Source: a virus. Taken from it: 37,532 bases of DNA. Every line of letters begins with the position of its first letter. Within the stretch, counting starts at the first letter, position 1. The translations under genes and the position numbers were made by a program. Under the pieces are notes generated by a model, which was not told the DNA's origin, made no database searches, and worked only from the letters and a program-made list of their open reading frames with translations. This document shows positions 13,131 to 21,391 of the stretch, one piece after another. Location: the IMG/VR virus record IMGVR_UViG_3300043449_000440, positions 1 through 37,532 of that record. One strand, given 5' to 3'.

Positions 13131-13563
13131 TACATTGATTTAGCGAGGCTGCGAGCCTGGCTGCGTCGGCACTGTACCCTGCAAGAAACTCTCCATCTCC
13201 CCTTGCCAGTTGCGCTCCACTCGCTCCACTACAAGCGCAGGCGGTACCGGACACGGCACCGCTTTCGGTGGAGGGGCGATCCGGGCGCTCGCGCAAGCTG
13301 TTAGCAAGGGCAGCAGCGCGAGCGTTAATATTTTTGATCTCACGATCTTTCTCCATTCGTAGATTGTCGGCGCCTTGCTGAAGCGCCTGCTCTTTCTCGC
13401 GGGCTTGGCGCTGCGCCTCTGCGAACGCTGCCATCTGTTCAGCGCGCTCTTTATCCCACTGCGCATTGACCTTTGCTTGGCCGGCGTCGTCGCCCTGCCA
13501 ATGGCCGACGCCATAGGCTAGGACGACTGCGACAACCGACCCGGCGATGAAGTAGGGATTCAT
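13081..13563 (-). CDS. Rz: Rz-like inner-membrane spanin
   Basis: 160 aa with a single N-terminal membrane anchor (residues 4-20, YFIAGSVVAVVLAYGVG) and a long coiled-coil periplasmic part (AQWDKERAEQMAAFAEAQ...). A lipoprotein gene nested in another frame completes the Rz/Rz1 pair. Together they fuse inner and outer membranes at the end of lysis, so a Gram-negative host is implied. The start overlaps the preceding stop (ATGA). The C-terminal segment has several Cys and Ser and overlaps a convergent gene. Confidence 0.88.
   Translation of the reverse strand: MNPYFIAGSVVAVVLAYGVGHWQGDDAGQAKVNAQWDKERAEQMAAFAEAQRQAREKEQALQQGADNLRMEKDREIKNINARAAALANSLRERPDRPSTESGAVSGTACACSGASGAQLARGDGEFLAGYSADAARLAASLNQCIKQYEALKPQQEPRRD
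13140..13343 (-). CDS. Rz1: Rz1-like outer-membrane spanin lipoprotein, nested in Rz
   Basis: This frame inside Rz starts with GTG at 13343, seven bases after GGAG. The signal peptide MRSKILTLALLPLLTAC ends in the lipobox LLTAC (Cys17). The mature part is Pro-rich (APPPKAVPCPVPP), typical of Rz1, which binds Rz in the periplasm. It is 67 aa and lies wholly within Rz. There is no ATG in this part of the frame, so ATG-only gene calls would miss or misplace it by choosing a much longer, unlikely N-terminus. Confidence 0.88.
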   Translation of the reverse strand: MRSKILTLALLPLLTACASARIAPPPKAVPCPVPPALVVERVERNWQGEMESFLQGTVPTQPGSQPR

Positions 13564-13718
13564 TTAGGCGGTACTTTAGTGGCGCCTTCCAGCTTCTTGT
13601 GAACCTTAATCGTCTTGCAGACCTGTTTGCCCTTTTCTTCGTGGCACACCTTTTTCATCTCGCCACCTGCAAACGCAACAAGGGGGACAAACGCAATAAG
13701 TGCAATCAGATTTTTCAT
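13560..13718 (-). CDS. Tiny exported protein, 52 aa
   Basis: ATG 13718 (or the adjacent ATG 13721) follows GGAG and overlaps the holin stop. The N-terminus MKNLIALIAFVPLVAFAGG is a signal peptide with a likely cut after AFA. The mature part is about 34 residues, Lys-rich, with two Cys (VCHEEKGKQVC) that could form a disulphide. The stop TGA overlaps the Rz start. Its place between holin and spanins suggests a helper in lysis or a periplasmic inhibitor. I do not recognise the family. Confidence 0.75.
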   Translation of the reverse strand: MKNLIALIAFVPLVAFAGGEMKKVCHEEKGKQVCKTIKVHKKLEGATKVPPK

Positions 13719-14149
13719 CATTCAATCTCCGGTTGAGGCGCCGGGGGTGGCGCGGGTTTGCCATTAAATCCCAGTATCACAGGCGCAGCAGTTGATACAG
13801 GCTCAATCGTCGGCTCAACACGTTTGGCTACAGGCGTCGGTGTAGGCGCTGGTGACGTCGGGGGCGGCGTCTTCATCGCGTCTTCACGCTCTTTCGCGGT
13901 GCTTAAGCCAGGGGGTATAAACTGATCTTTACCTTTGACTGCAATCAGCGTGGCCAGCGCGCCCAGAATGTACTTGGACATGTCTGACAACAGCAAAAAG
14001 AACTGCTTATCCGCTGGCGCCATGCCGCTCATCGGCTGCGTCACAAACACGACCGAGTACATTGACAGACTAGCCATCATAATCAGGATGACGCAAAAGC
14101 AGATGCCGATGATGAACTTTAGCCAAGCGTTTAGTTGCTCTTCATTCAT
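13718..14149 (-). CDS. Putative holin
   Basis: 143 aa with two membrane segments (residues about 11-36, FIIGICFCVILIMMASLSMYSVVF, and 58-70, MSKYILGALATLIAV) and a Pro-rich C-terminal tail (TPPPTSPAPTPTPVA). It sits between the endolysin-lipoprotein pair and the spanins, where a holin is expected, since the endolysin has no signal. ATG 14149 overlaps the lipoprotein stop as ATGA and has AAGGTGG ahead. The long soluble tail is unlike small classical holins, so the call stays provisional. Confidence 0.6.
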   Translation of the reverse strand: MNEEQLNAWLKFIIGICFCVILIMMASLSMYSVVFVTQPMSGMAPADKQFFLLLSDMSKYILGALATLIAVKGKDQFIPPGLSTAKEREDAMKTPPPTSPAPTPTPVAKRVEPTIEPVSTAAPVILGFNGKPAPPPAPQPEIE

Positions 14150-14349
14150 TTGACCACCTTTTCCGGTTGCGTAACATCTTCAGGGCAGGTGCCGGTCGCA
14201 GTACAAATAGGCGGCTTGCATTCGATATTCTGCCAATTTTGTGGGTCTTGGCAAGGATATCGAAAACGATCTTGGCAAGACGCCAGGCTAATGAGCGCCA
14301 AGCACATGAAGAGCGTGCTCGTAATGCTTTTTACGGTCTTCGAGTCCAA
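14146..14349 (-). CDS. Small lysis-region lipoprotein, TTG start
   Basis: TTG 14349 is supported by GGAGG five bases upstream. The 67-aa product has a signal peptide ending in the lipobox SLASC (Cys25), then a Cys-rich mature part (CQDRFRYPCQDPQNW...CKPPIC...CP). A short lipoprotein with CQDRFRY and this Cys spacing occurs in several aquatic phages near the lysis genes, as far as I recall. Its first 62 bases lie inside the end of the endolysin gene. Function is unknown. It may act in the envelope or in exclusion. Confidence 0.78.
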   Translation of the reverse strand: MDSKTVKSITSTLFMCLALISLASCQDRFRYPCQDPQNWQNIECKPPICTATGTCPEDVTQPEKVVK

Positions 14350-14929
14350 TCGTTCCTCCGTTAATGCGCTTAGTCAGTGTCAAGATGTCGCCCTCGTCTG
14401 CCCACTTGTTTAGACCATTAGTCTCCCAGAACCAACACGCCGATTGCGCTGCGCCCTCGAACGTCTCTAGATAGGCAGGCACTTCGTCGATTTTTAGCGG
14501 ACGCCCGTCCACTTCAATGCTGTCAGCAAAGTTTTGATAGTTTGATCGTCCAGTAAGCTGTATAAGCCCACGACCCCGAAACCTATAGCCGTCACCAGAA
14601 TGCTCATCGCCATTCCCCATACGGTTAGCATAAATACGGTTGGCAATAGCCTCTTGCTTGTTAGATTTCGCGCAATATTGTCCAGCAATAGCATCATCAG
14701 GAAAGTATTTCGGAAAAAGTCTGCGTAAAGATTGGGGTTTGTAATTCAGGTTTTCCTGCAATACGCTGAACCCGCCAGATTCATGCGCGCATTGGGCTAT
14801 GAAAGCAGCCATGCGACGAGGCGTAGTAATATCGTAATCAGGAAATAGTACAGATAAAGCATCGTACCAATGCTCAACGTACTTATTCTTCGGGAGTAAC
14901 TGGCGTAACTGGCTGATCGTCAGGTTCAT
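14288..14929 (-). CDS. GH19 (chitinase-like) endolysin
   Basis: 213-aa peptidoglycan hydrolase of glycoside hydrolase family 19. The catalytic glutamates are probably E50 in AHESGGF and E59 in QENLNY. Other family landmarks are YRFRGRGLIQLTGRSNY and GAAQSACWFWE. No signal peptide or membrane anchor is present, so it should need a holin. ATG 14929 has AGGA six bases ahead. It overlaps both neighbouring genes, by 47 and 62 bases. Confidence 0.93.
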   Translation of the reverse strand: MNLTISQLRQLLPKNKYVEHWYDALSVLFPDYDITTPRRMAAFIAQCAHESGGFSVLQENLNYKPQSLRRLFPKYFPDDAIAGQYCAKSNKQEAIANRIYANRMGNGDEHSGDGYRFRGRGLIQLTGRSNYQNFADSIEVDGRPLKIDEVPAYLETFEGAAQSACWFWETNGLNKWADEGDILTLTKRINGGTIGLEDRKKHYEHALHVLGAH

Positions 14930-15221
14930 ACAGTTTCCTAAGCTCTAATACGTATTTGCGCCGAACTTCGCGCATTTTTTTAAGTTCTTCGGTTGCCGCG
15001 ACTGTTGCGTTATTTAGGTCTACATAAGCCATCCCTAATAACGGTATTGCAAACACAAAGGTTAAAGCCATTATTGCCAAACATATGACGATAATGATTG
15101 ATACGTCTGACTCTTTCGAATCATTAGCATTAGCGTCCACATCCATACCAGTACGAACAGGATTGCTCCAACCCAAATCGTTAGCGCTTTTGCCTTGTTT
15201 ATTGTTCTTGCTCGTTGCCAT
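14883..15221 (-). CDS. Single-span membrane protein, 112 aa
   Basis: One strong membrane helix (about residues 40-65, VSIIIVICLAIMALTFVFAIPLLGMA) between a polar N-terminus and a C-terminal coiled coil (EELKKMREVRRKYVLELRKL). This layout is known in virion-associated proteins next to the lysis genes of similar phages. It overlaps the 230-aa gene by 151 bases in another frame. An ATG at 15146 would cut the overlap to 76 bases, but neither start has a good ribosome site. Role unknown. Confidence 0.65.
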   Translation of the reverse strand: MATSKNNKQGKSANDLGWSNPVRTGMDVDANANDSKESDVSIIIVICLAIMALTFVFAIPLLGMAYVDLNNATVAATEELKKMREVRRKYVLELRKLYEPDDQPVTPVTPEE

Positions 15222-15763
15222 GCTGCTATTTGAGCTTTCCGCATTTCTTCAGCGCGGGCGATTGATTGTTCATGGTTTATTTGTTCCCACATTTTTTCAA
15301 ACCGCGTCCATAAATCGCCGAGCTCTGGCGGGGCATTCCACGTCATTTCTGTTCGTATTTCGGCCAAGGTAGCATCAAGCCTGGAACGTATTAAGACGCG
15401 GCGGAGCGCTCTTCGCCCTACACTTTCCTCCCCTCTATAAACTTTTTTAGCGTCCATCTCTTCCTTCATGAACAGCTTAATGATTGCATCATAAGCATCC
15501 ATAAACTTTCCGAGATGTTCGCCAATGTCGCCTAGCGCCTCATTGGGGTCAGTCTTGGCTATAGCCTGCACCCGTTGTACTTCTTCGTGAAACTGTCTTT
15601 TCTCTTCGACGGACGGATTTGGTTTAGCCGCAAACTGCTTTTTCAAATCATCCAGCACTTCCTTGACATCGCCCGCCGCGTTTTTAATGTCCTTGTAAAG
15701 CTTACATCCGGCCTTCGCCGCCGCGATCGCTGTGTTAGCGGCAGCGATAAGCGCGAAGGGCAT
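15071..15763 (-). CDS. Virion-associated hypothetical protein with C-terminal membrane helix
   Basis: 230 aa. The N-terminus MPFALIAAANTAIAAAKAG is an amphipathic or hydrophobic segment. The centre is a long charged helix (EEKRQFHEEVQRVQAIAK and onward), and residues 196-216 form a membrane helix (LTIWVGAILFVLVWMWTLMLM). Proteins with this outline follow the internal virion proteins in related phages. It may assist DNA entry. It starts one base after the 918-aa gene stops. The last 150 bases double as the 5' part of the next gene. Confidence 0.7.
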   Translation of the reverse strand: MPFALIAAANTAIAAAKAGCKLYKDIKNAAGDVKEVLDDLKKQFAAKPNPSVEEKRQFHEEVQRVQAIAKTDPNEALGDIGEHLGKFMDAYDAIIKLFMKEEMDAKKVYRGEESVGRRALRRVLIRSRLDATLAEIRTEMTWNAPPELGDLWTRFEKMWEQINHEQSIARAEEMRKAQIAAWQRARTINKAKALTIWVGAILFVLVWMWTLMLMIRKSQTYQSLSSYVWQ

Positions 15764-18520
15764 TTAGTCCTCCATCTCTTCCACCGGTAGCTCAGGCACA
15801 GGCGCTTGTTGAATGGGCTGTTGCATACCGACAGCCGCGCCACGCGCCGCGCCAGCGCGGGCGTTCATAGCTGCCTCTTGAACCCAATCAATGCCATATT
15901 TCTTGCCAACATTCAGCAGATCTTTAATCTGCTCTGGCGTAACACCTTTTGCTTTGGGTTCGACAGCTTTAGCTACCCGAACAAAGTCGGTTGGATTTAG
16001 CAATAGCTCTTTTAGCTTCTCTTCTGTCTTAGTAGCAGCCTGTTTAGCCCAGTATTTACTGAATAACGACGTTACCGCGTAACGAGCGCCCGACACAGGG
16101 TTGAAGAAGCGCGAAATGATCTGCTCCAGCGGAATGCCAGTTAGCTCTTCCACCGGCGTCTTCGGCACTGTCTCAGGGCGGAACGCAACTTGGGTGAGAT
16201 CGCGGTTCAAGCGCTCTGATACGGCTGCGAAATCCGCGACTTTCTTTGAGTAGCCTGGGCCGAACACGCGGTTAAAAATTGCTGCGTTGTCGCGGTTATT
16301 TAGAAAATCGACCGCATTGCCGCCTTTAGCCACAATATCGTCCAGCATGTACGCGCGTGCTGCATTGACAGCATCCTTGTTGCCGCCGTACTGGCGCATG
16401 AACTTATTAGTAAAGTCCACGCTACCGTACATTTTCTTAACCAGATCGGCAGGCTCGGCGATACCTTCTTTGCCAAGAATTTGCTGGCCTGCCACGCGGC
16501 GGAATTCACCCTCAAGACGCGACTGCTGCGCCTTTAGCGCTTGGACATTATTAACCGCGCCGCGCAGCTCGTCTTCAAGCCCGGCAATCGACGCCATCTT
16601 GGGGGAGTTAGCCGCCAGCCAGTTGTTGGCGGCTTTGGGGTCGATGACATCATTCTTGAGTGTGGCTTTTGCGAAGCTGTCGTAGAACGCATCTTTGACA
16701 ACTTGCTCGCCGTCTGCGCCCGTCACGCGTAAGAAGTCGTCAACATTCGTGCGGTTGCCGATTAGCGCGGGCGCAATCTGCTCGACGAATTTCTTTCGGT
16801 CAATCGACTTCAAAGTTTCCGCGCTAAAAGGCAAACCGACGCGCTGCAGATATGCATTATCTGCGTTGCGGTAGGCGTTTACAAAGTCAGGGTCAAGATT
16901 GTCAATGTGGCCCGATACCTTTTCCTTAAGCATGGTCAAGAACCGGATTTGGTCTGTATTGTTTGTGCTACGTAAATCCGCGTTAATCCGACGTTTCAAC
17001 GAATCCAACGCTTCGGGGCTCACATCGGAAAACTGCACACCACCTGGCGTAATAGGCGCACCTTCAGCGGTCAGAATAGCGCTGGGTTCCGTGGTTTTTG
17101 GGCGGAAGCGCTTTTCAACCAGACCATATAGCACAGGAAATTTATTAAAGATGTCGCGATTGGTTTCGCTAGTAACAAAACCATAGATATCGTCTACCGC
17201 TGTGGCGGGCAACGCGACGCCTTTATCAGTAGCTACTTTGAAAGCCTCGGCGTAGAGGGGTTTAGTCGATTCTCGCGCGGCCTTTTCCTTTTGCGCCACA
17301 AGACGCTCAACTTGCGTACCAAACGCAGTGGGGTCAATTTCTTGGCGTTTGTAGGCATCGGCAATCTGCTCCTCAATAGTACGAACTTTGCGCCCTTCTG
17401 CGCGCGCTAAGTCGTAGCCAGACACTAGCGGCCTGCCAGCCTCAGACTTAACTGCAGCCTCGGCGGAAATCTTCGTTGGATCCCCGAACAGACGTATTTG
17501 ATTCTTGCGCAGATCGTTAACGGCCTGCTCAAACTGCGTGCCGTATTTGGCGCGGAACTCTGGATCGCGCGACGACAGATTCTGGATAAAGCTGACGATA
17601 ACCGGGTTGTCGGCAATCAGCGCGGATGTTGGCAACTGAACGTTTGGCGCGCCAGGCGCCTTTAGCGACACGCTCTGCTGCGCCCGAACCGCCTCTTCGA
17701 CTTTAGACATCATGTCGGGGCGAGCCGACATGGCAGCGATCAAGACATTGCTGATGCGGTTATCAACTTCTTTTAGCAGTTCGTCCTCGGGCGTTTTGCC
17801 GCGCACCTTATCCCACATATTCTTGGCCGCATTCCAACCTTTGCCGCCTACATCGATGGCGAGTTTGCCGCCGGTGCCGGCGATATTAGCGGTGGTATAC
17901 CCACCAAATAGTGACCCCGCTATGCGGCCGGCCGTAGGAGCGCCGACTTTTTCGCCAGCCGCCTCGCCTGCAACCCCGCCAGCTTCCGCACCGCCGCCTA
18001 GTAAAAACTGCTCGGCAGGACGCGCAAGAACTTGGGCTGCAGGGCCCATACGGGATACAACACCTAATGGCGGGAACAAGTAGGATTCGGGCGACGTGAC
18101 TGCCTCAAGACCTCGCGCAACGATAGCCTGGCCAGTGGTAGCGGGCTGCGCGCCGGTCGAACCAAACAGGCGCATCAATGGGTCGTACGTTGCCGCACGG
18201 CCTGCACGGAAAGATTCCGTCGCGCTAGTAGGCGCGGGCGCGGGGCGCTGGCCAGCAGCCGTAGCGCCTAGCGTGATTGGGTTAATGCCTAAGTTGGCCA
18301 GCGTGTCGGACAGTGTGCGGCCCAAGCCGGTCAACGTGCCAACCGTGCCAGCAAAACCACGGCGCAGCGCTTCTGTGCGGTAATCGCCCGTTGCGGCAGG
18401 AGTCGTTTCGGGCATCAAAGGTATGGTACGGCCGCCACCGGAGAGCTCTTCGAGCTCGTCATCGGTTAGCGGAGTCTCGCTACGGTAGACCTTGCCATCA
18501 ATCGTGTACTTGTAGGCCAT
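15764..18520 (-). CDS. Large internal virion or DNA-ejection protein
   Basis: 918 aa, the largest product. It starts MAYKYTIDGKVYRSETPLTDDELEEL. Residues about 45-230 are rich in Gly, Ala and Pro with amphipathic stretches that could insert in a membrane, and the rest is long and helical. Its place after the tail genes and two other Ala/Gln-rich proteins is that of the podovirus ejection proteins, which form a channel through the envelope. I see no lytic transglycosylase motif. The assignment rests on size, composition and gene order. Confidence 0.65.
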   Translation of the reverse strand: MAYKYTIDGKVYRSETPLTDDELEELSGGGRTIPLMPETTPAATGDYRTEALRRGFAGTVGTLTGLGRTLSDTLANLGINPITLGATAAGQRPAPAPTSATESFRAGRAATYDPLMRLFGSTGAQPATTGQAIVARGLEAVTSPESYLFPPLGVVSRMGPAAQVLARPAEQFLLGGGAEAGGVAGEAAGEKVGAPTAGRIAGSLFGGYTTANIAGTGGKLAIDVGGKGWNAAKNMWDKVRGKTPEDELLKEVDNRISNVLIAAMSARPDMMSKVEEAVRAQQSVSLKAPGAPNVQLPTSALIADNPVIVSFIQNLSSRDPEFRAKYGTQFEQAVNDLRKNQIRLFGDPTKISAEAAVKSEAGRPLVSGYDLARAEGRKVRTIEEQIADAYKRQEIDPTAFGTQVERLVAQKEKAARESTKPLYAEAFKVATDKGVALPATAVDDIYGFVTSETNRDIFNKFPVLYGLVEKRFRPKTTEPSAILTAEGAPITPGGVQFSDVSPEALDSLKRRINADLRSTNNTDQIRFLTMLKEKVSGHIDNLDPDFVNAYRNADNAYLQRVGLPFSAETLKSIDRKKFVEQIAPALIGNRTNVDDFLRVTGADGEQVVKDAFYDSFAKATLKNDVIDPKAANNWLAANSPKMASIAGLEDELRGAVNNVQALKAQQSRLEGEFRRVAGQQILGKEGIAEPADLVKKMYGSVDFTNKFMRQYGGNKDAVNAARAYMLDDIVAKGGNAVDFLNNRDNAAIFNRVFGPGYSKKVADFAAVSERLNRDLTQVAFRPETVPKTPVEELTGIPLEQIISRFFNPVSGARYAVTSLFSKYWAKQAATKTEEKLKELLLNPTDFVRVAKAVEPKAKGVTPEQIKDLLNVGKKYGIDWVQEAAMNARAGAARGAAVGMQQPIQQAPVPELPVEEMED

Positions 18521-18522
18521 GA

Positions 18523-19977
18523 TTATTCCTGTTCGACAGTCACTTTCTTACCGTTTTTAAGCGTAAGAGTTTGCTTTTGCCCTTTCTTTGGCGCGGCGGG
18601 CGCTTTGGTTGGAGCCTTTGCCGCCGGTTGGCCGCCGCCAACGCGCGCGCCAACATCGGCGGGGATTGTCTCGTTAGTGCGGGGCGCTTCGGCGGGCGCG
18701 GCGGATTTCCCAAGCATAGGGAAGTCAAAAATTACGCCCATCTGATCTGCACTGTACCCAGACTGCTGCGCAATCTTGCGCTGTGTAGTTAATTCAGCGT
18801 TAGCTTTTTCCTTAGCTACTTTACGAATGGCTTTTAGTGTGGACTGTATTTTCTTTTGCGTATCAATGGTTGGTGTTCCGGTAAATAGTGTTGATGTAGT
18901 GTCAAAAAACCCGCCAATCAATGATGGATCGCCGCCAGCTTGTTCAATGTCGCGTCTACTTAATGTGCTGTCGCCAAGCGCTTTAGCCAACTGCACCCGT
19001 GCGGCGTTAAACGAAATATAATTGCCGGTCTTAATAGAATCGCTGATATTTTGCAGCGCAGAATCCGCCGAAGTGACGGTCTTAAGGAATGGGTCAATGG
19101 TGCGGATAACCTCGTTACGGAATGCCGGAACGCCTTCCGCGCCAGTTTTACCTTGCCCAGGCAAAGCAAGTTTAACTTCAGTTGTTTGACCTTTACGCTT
19201 GCCTTCAATTTGTGCTTCGGCATGGCGTACCATAAGATTCTTAAATTCATCCGTAGCAGGATCAAGACCAGCGTCTACCAACTCTTGAGCAAATGCGGAA
19301 CGCTTTTCGGTAGCACTTTTTGTAGTTAGGCTTTCAATAGTTTTATCCACAAAAGCATTGTATTTATCAGTACCAGGCTTCAATCCTTGTAGCGCAGCAC
19401 GTTCGCGCGCGATCTCAATTGCGTCAGGGATCTGGCCTTGACGTGCTGTTGTAGCTAATCCTGCCAAGGTATTGTTAATAATTGCTAAAGCGCGGGCCTT
19501 TTCCGGTGAATCCGGCAAGCCCATCAATTGCGCTTTGCGATCTTCCAGTTCCGCTTTGGCTTGCGCGATTTGCAATTCTTTTGGTGTAGCTGCGGCTTTA
19601 CCTTCGCGCGTACGCTGTTGCGCCAGCGCAATGTCCGATTGCGCCTTGCGCGCATAATCAGCCAAGACAGTAGCGAACTGCATGTCGCCCATTTCGGCGG
19701 CTTGCTGGGCGCGCTGCAAAATAGCGTTGGGGTCGGCTACATCCAATCCTTGCGACAACTGCTGGCGCTGGCTAATCATGCGCAACTGCGGGTCTTCGAC
19801 ACCCAGCAAGCCGCCTACACCGCTGGCCAAATTAGCGCCGCCACGGAACAAACTCATCTCCGCACGCTGAAAAGGCGTCATTCTCGCAAATAGCAAAGCG
19901 CGGTCATCCAGCGCTTCTTGCTGTTGCATACGGTATTGATCTGGCGTCGTAAACAGCCCTAAGATTTCGCTTGCCAT
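18523..19977 (-). CDS. Internal virion protein, 484 aa
   Basis: Helical, Gln/Ala-rich and with no signal peptide. It starts MASEILGLFTTPDQYRMQQQ and has a Gly-rich segment GGANLASGVGGLLGV near residue 55. The C-terminal 50 residues are Ala/Pro/Lys-rich (AAKAPTKAPAAPKKGQ), a flexible basic tail suited to DNA contact. With its neighbours it forms the expected three-gene ejection set. Start supported by AAGGAG. It ends two bases before the 918-aa gene. Function inferred from order. Confidence 0.65.
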   Translation of the reverse strand: MASEILGLFTTPDQYRMQQQEALDDRALLFARMTPFQRAEMSLFRGGANLASGVGGLLGVEDPQLRMISQRQQLSQGLDVADPNAILQRAQQAAEMGDMQFATVLADYARKAQSDIALAQQRTREGKAAATPKELQIAQAKAELEDRKAQLMGLPDSPEKARALAIINNTLAGLATTARQGQIPDAIEIARERAALQGLKPGTDKYNAFVDKTIESLTTKSATEKRSAFAQELVDAGLDPATDEFKNLMVRHAEAQIEGKRKGQTTEVKLALPGQGKTGAEGVPAFRNEVIRTIDPFLKTVTSADSALQNISDSIKTGNYISFNAARVQLAKALGDSTLSRRDIEQAGGDPSLIGGFFDTTSTLFTGTPTIDTQKKIQSTLKAIRKVAKEKANAELTTQRKIAQQSGYSADQMGVIFDFPMLGKSAAPAEAPRTNETIPADVGARVGGGQPAAKAPTKAPAAPKKGQKQTLTLKNGKKVTVEQE

Positions 19978-19986
19978 AATGGCTCC

Positions 19987-21054
19987 TTAATAACCAAATA
20001 CCGAGCCCGACCAGGGCGTGTAACTAGAAGCTGGTTGCGCTGATACCGGCGTAAATGAACGCTCTTCGATTGGCGCTGGTGCTGATGGAAACAAACGATT
20101 CATCATTTGCTGCTGTTGCATGGAGCTGCCTATGCCCGACAACGCAGCGCCAATTGGGTTGTAGGCGTTCGCTTGCTGCATGGCCGCAGCAGCACCCAAG
20201 CCGCCTTGCAGCAACGCTTGGGCGCCTGCTGTATTGATGTTGCGGCCGCCCAAATTAGCGCCCAGTTCCAACGGCTGCAGGCCCAAGCTCTCCAGCGAGC
20301 TGATGCCGCCCAGATAGCTAGTAAACGGCGACAACGCGCCAACCTGGCCGGCCTGCATCTGGCCAAGCAAATTGGCGCCCGCGCCAAACAACCCTGTCCC
20401 AAACGCCAGCTGTTGCTGGCCGGCCTGCTGAGCTTGAGCCGCCAACGCTGCGTCTTGCTGAGCCAGCGCGTTGTAATACGCTTCGAGTTCTGGGTTGGTT
20501 GCACCCAAGCCCGCTGCGCCGGACGGACGCGCGCCAGTTGCGCCCACTGCCAAGCCAGAGCGGCCTGTTTGGAACACTTGATTGCGCAATTCAGAGAGTT
20601 GGCGCTCGCGGTTAGGCGCCAGCAAGTCCATCTGGCGTTGCATGTATTGCTGCGCAACTTGCTCAGGCGATTGCGCCAGATATTGTTGGCCCAGACCAAA
20701 AAGACCAGTAGCCGCAGTGCCTAGCGGCGCGTACATCTCTGGCGCTTGCTCTGCTTGCGTCAACAGACCGCCAGTCAGCGCCGATAAGCGATCCTGATAG
20801 GCTTTTAGTTCAGGGCTGATCGTATAGCCCGCAGCGCTTAATCGACCCGTCTTCGGGTCCATCGTAAATTGACTGGTGCCAAACCGAGTCGTAACGCCAA
20901 CAGGCCTAAAGCGCGACTCTTCAGCGGCTATACGCGCGGCAGCGGTCTGCGCGCCTGCAGACGTCTTAGCAGCGTCTTTAGCGGCTTCGCCTTGAAGATA
21001 GCCGCCTAACAAATTTGCGCCTGCTGCGGCGGCGGTAGCCCATCCAATTGGCAT
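19987..21054 (-). CDS. Internal virion protein, 355 aa, Ala/Gln-rich
   Basis: The N-terminus MPIGWATAAAAGANLLGGYLQGEAAKDAAK is typical of small ejection or pre-core proteins of podoviruses, which carry an amphipathic Ala/Gly helix first. The centre (LLAPNRERQLSELRNQVFQTGRSGLAVG) and the long Gln/Ala-rich second half are also typical. Such proteins leave the capsid first during DNA entry. The gene lies between the cupin and the 484-aa gene with short spacing. No enzymatic motif. Confidence 0.7.
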   Translation of the reverse strand: MPIGWATAAAAGANLLGGYLQGEAAKDAAKTSAGAQTAAARIAAEESRFRPVGVTTRFGTSQFTMDPKTGRLSAAGYTISPELKAYQDRLSALTGGLLTQAEQAPEMYAPLGTAATGLFGLGQQYLAQSPEQVAQQYMQRQMDLLAPNRERQLSELRNQVFQTGRSGLAVGATGARPSGAAGLGATNPELEAYYNALAQQDAALAAQAQQAGQQQLAFGTGLFGAGANLLGQMQAGQVGALSPFTSYLGGISSLESLGLQPLELGANLGGRNINTAGAQALLQGGLGAAAAMQQANAYNPIGAALSGIGSSMQQQQMMNRLFPSAPAPIEERSFTPVSAQPASSYTPWSGSVFGY

Positions 21055-21055
21055 G

Positions 21056-21391
21056 TCAGTACCCCTTAATCAAAATTTCATCCACTTTATCCGGGTCTTT
21101 CTCGTTCGTTGCGTGGATGCAAAACCAAACACAGTCAGTAATCGCTTTGATGCCGTGCGTCACGTTTGCTTTTATTTCTATACAGGCAGGCGCCTCGACA
21201 ATATCAATCTTTTCACCTGTCATCACTGCCACTTTGCCTTTAGCCAAAATCGACAAATGACTAAAGTCATGCGTATGCTTCAAAATTGCTGTGCCCACTG
21301 GCACGAAAGCTTCTTTGGCGTACAACCCATCAGAAAAATGATGGGTAATTTCACCACCTAAATCTTCAATTTGTTTTTTAATTGCGCTCAT
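21056..21391 (-). CDS. Cupin-fold protein
   Basis: 111 aa matching a single cupin barrel. Probable metal ligands are H39, H41 and H45 in KHTHDFSH and H79 in NVTHGI; the usual Glu of the first motif is replaced by His45. The following CVWFCIHAT is the last strand. Cupins bind metals and act as isomerases, dioxygenases or sugar binders. In a late operon the protein may be a virion component or an auxiliary enzyme. The start lies inside the 30-aa gene before it. Confidence 0.75.
   Translation of the reverse strand: MSAIKKQIEDLGGEITHHFSDGLYAKEAFVPVGTAILKHTHDFSHLSILAKGKVAVMTGEKIDIVEAPACIEIKANVTHGIKAITDCVWFCIHATNEKDPDKVDEILIKGY

Noticed and set aside
13140-13514. Full 124-aa frame over Rz as the Rz1 gene
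   Set aside because: The N-terminal 57 residues are Arg/Ser-rich shadow; signal peptide and ribosome site both point to GTG 13343.
20107-20724. 205-aa open frame antisense to an internal virion gene
   Set aside because: Arg/Cys/Gln-rich composition arises from the Ala/Gln-rich sense gene; no leader.
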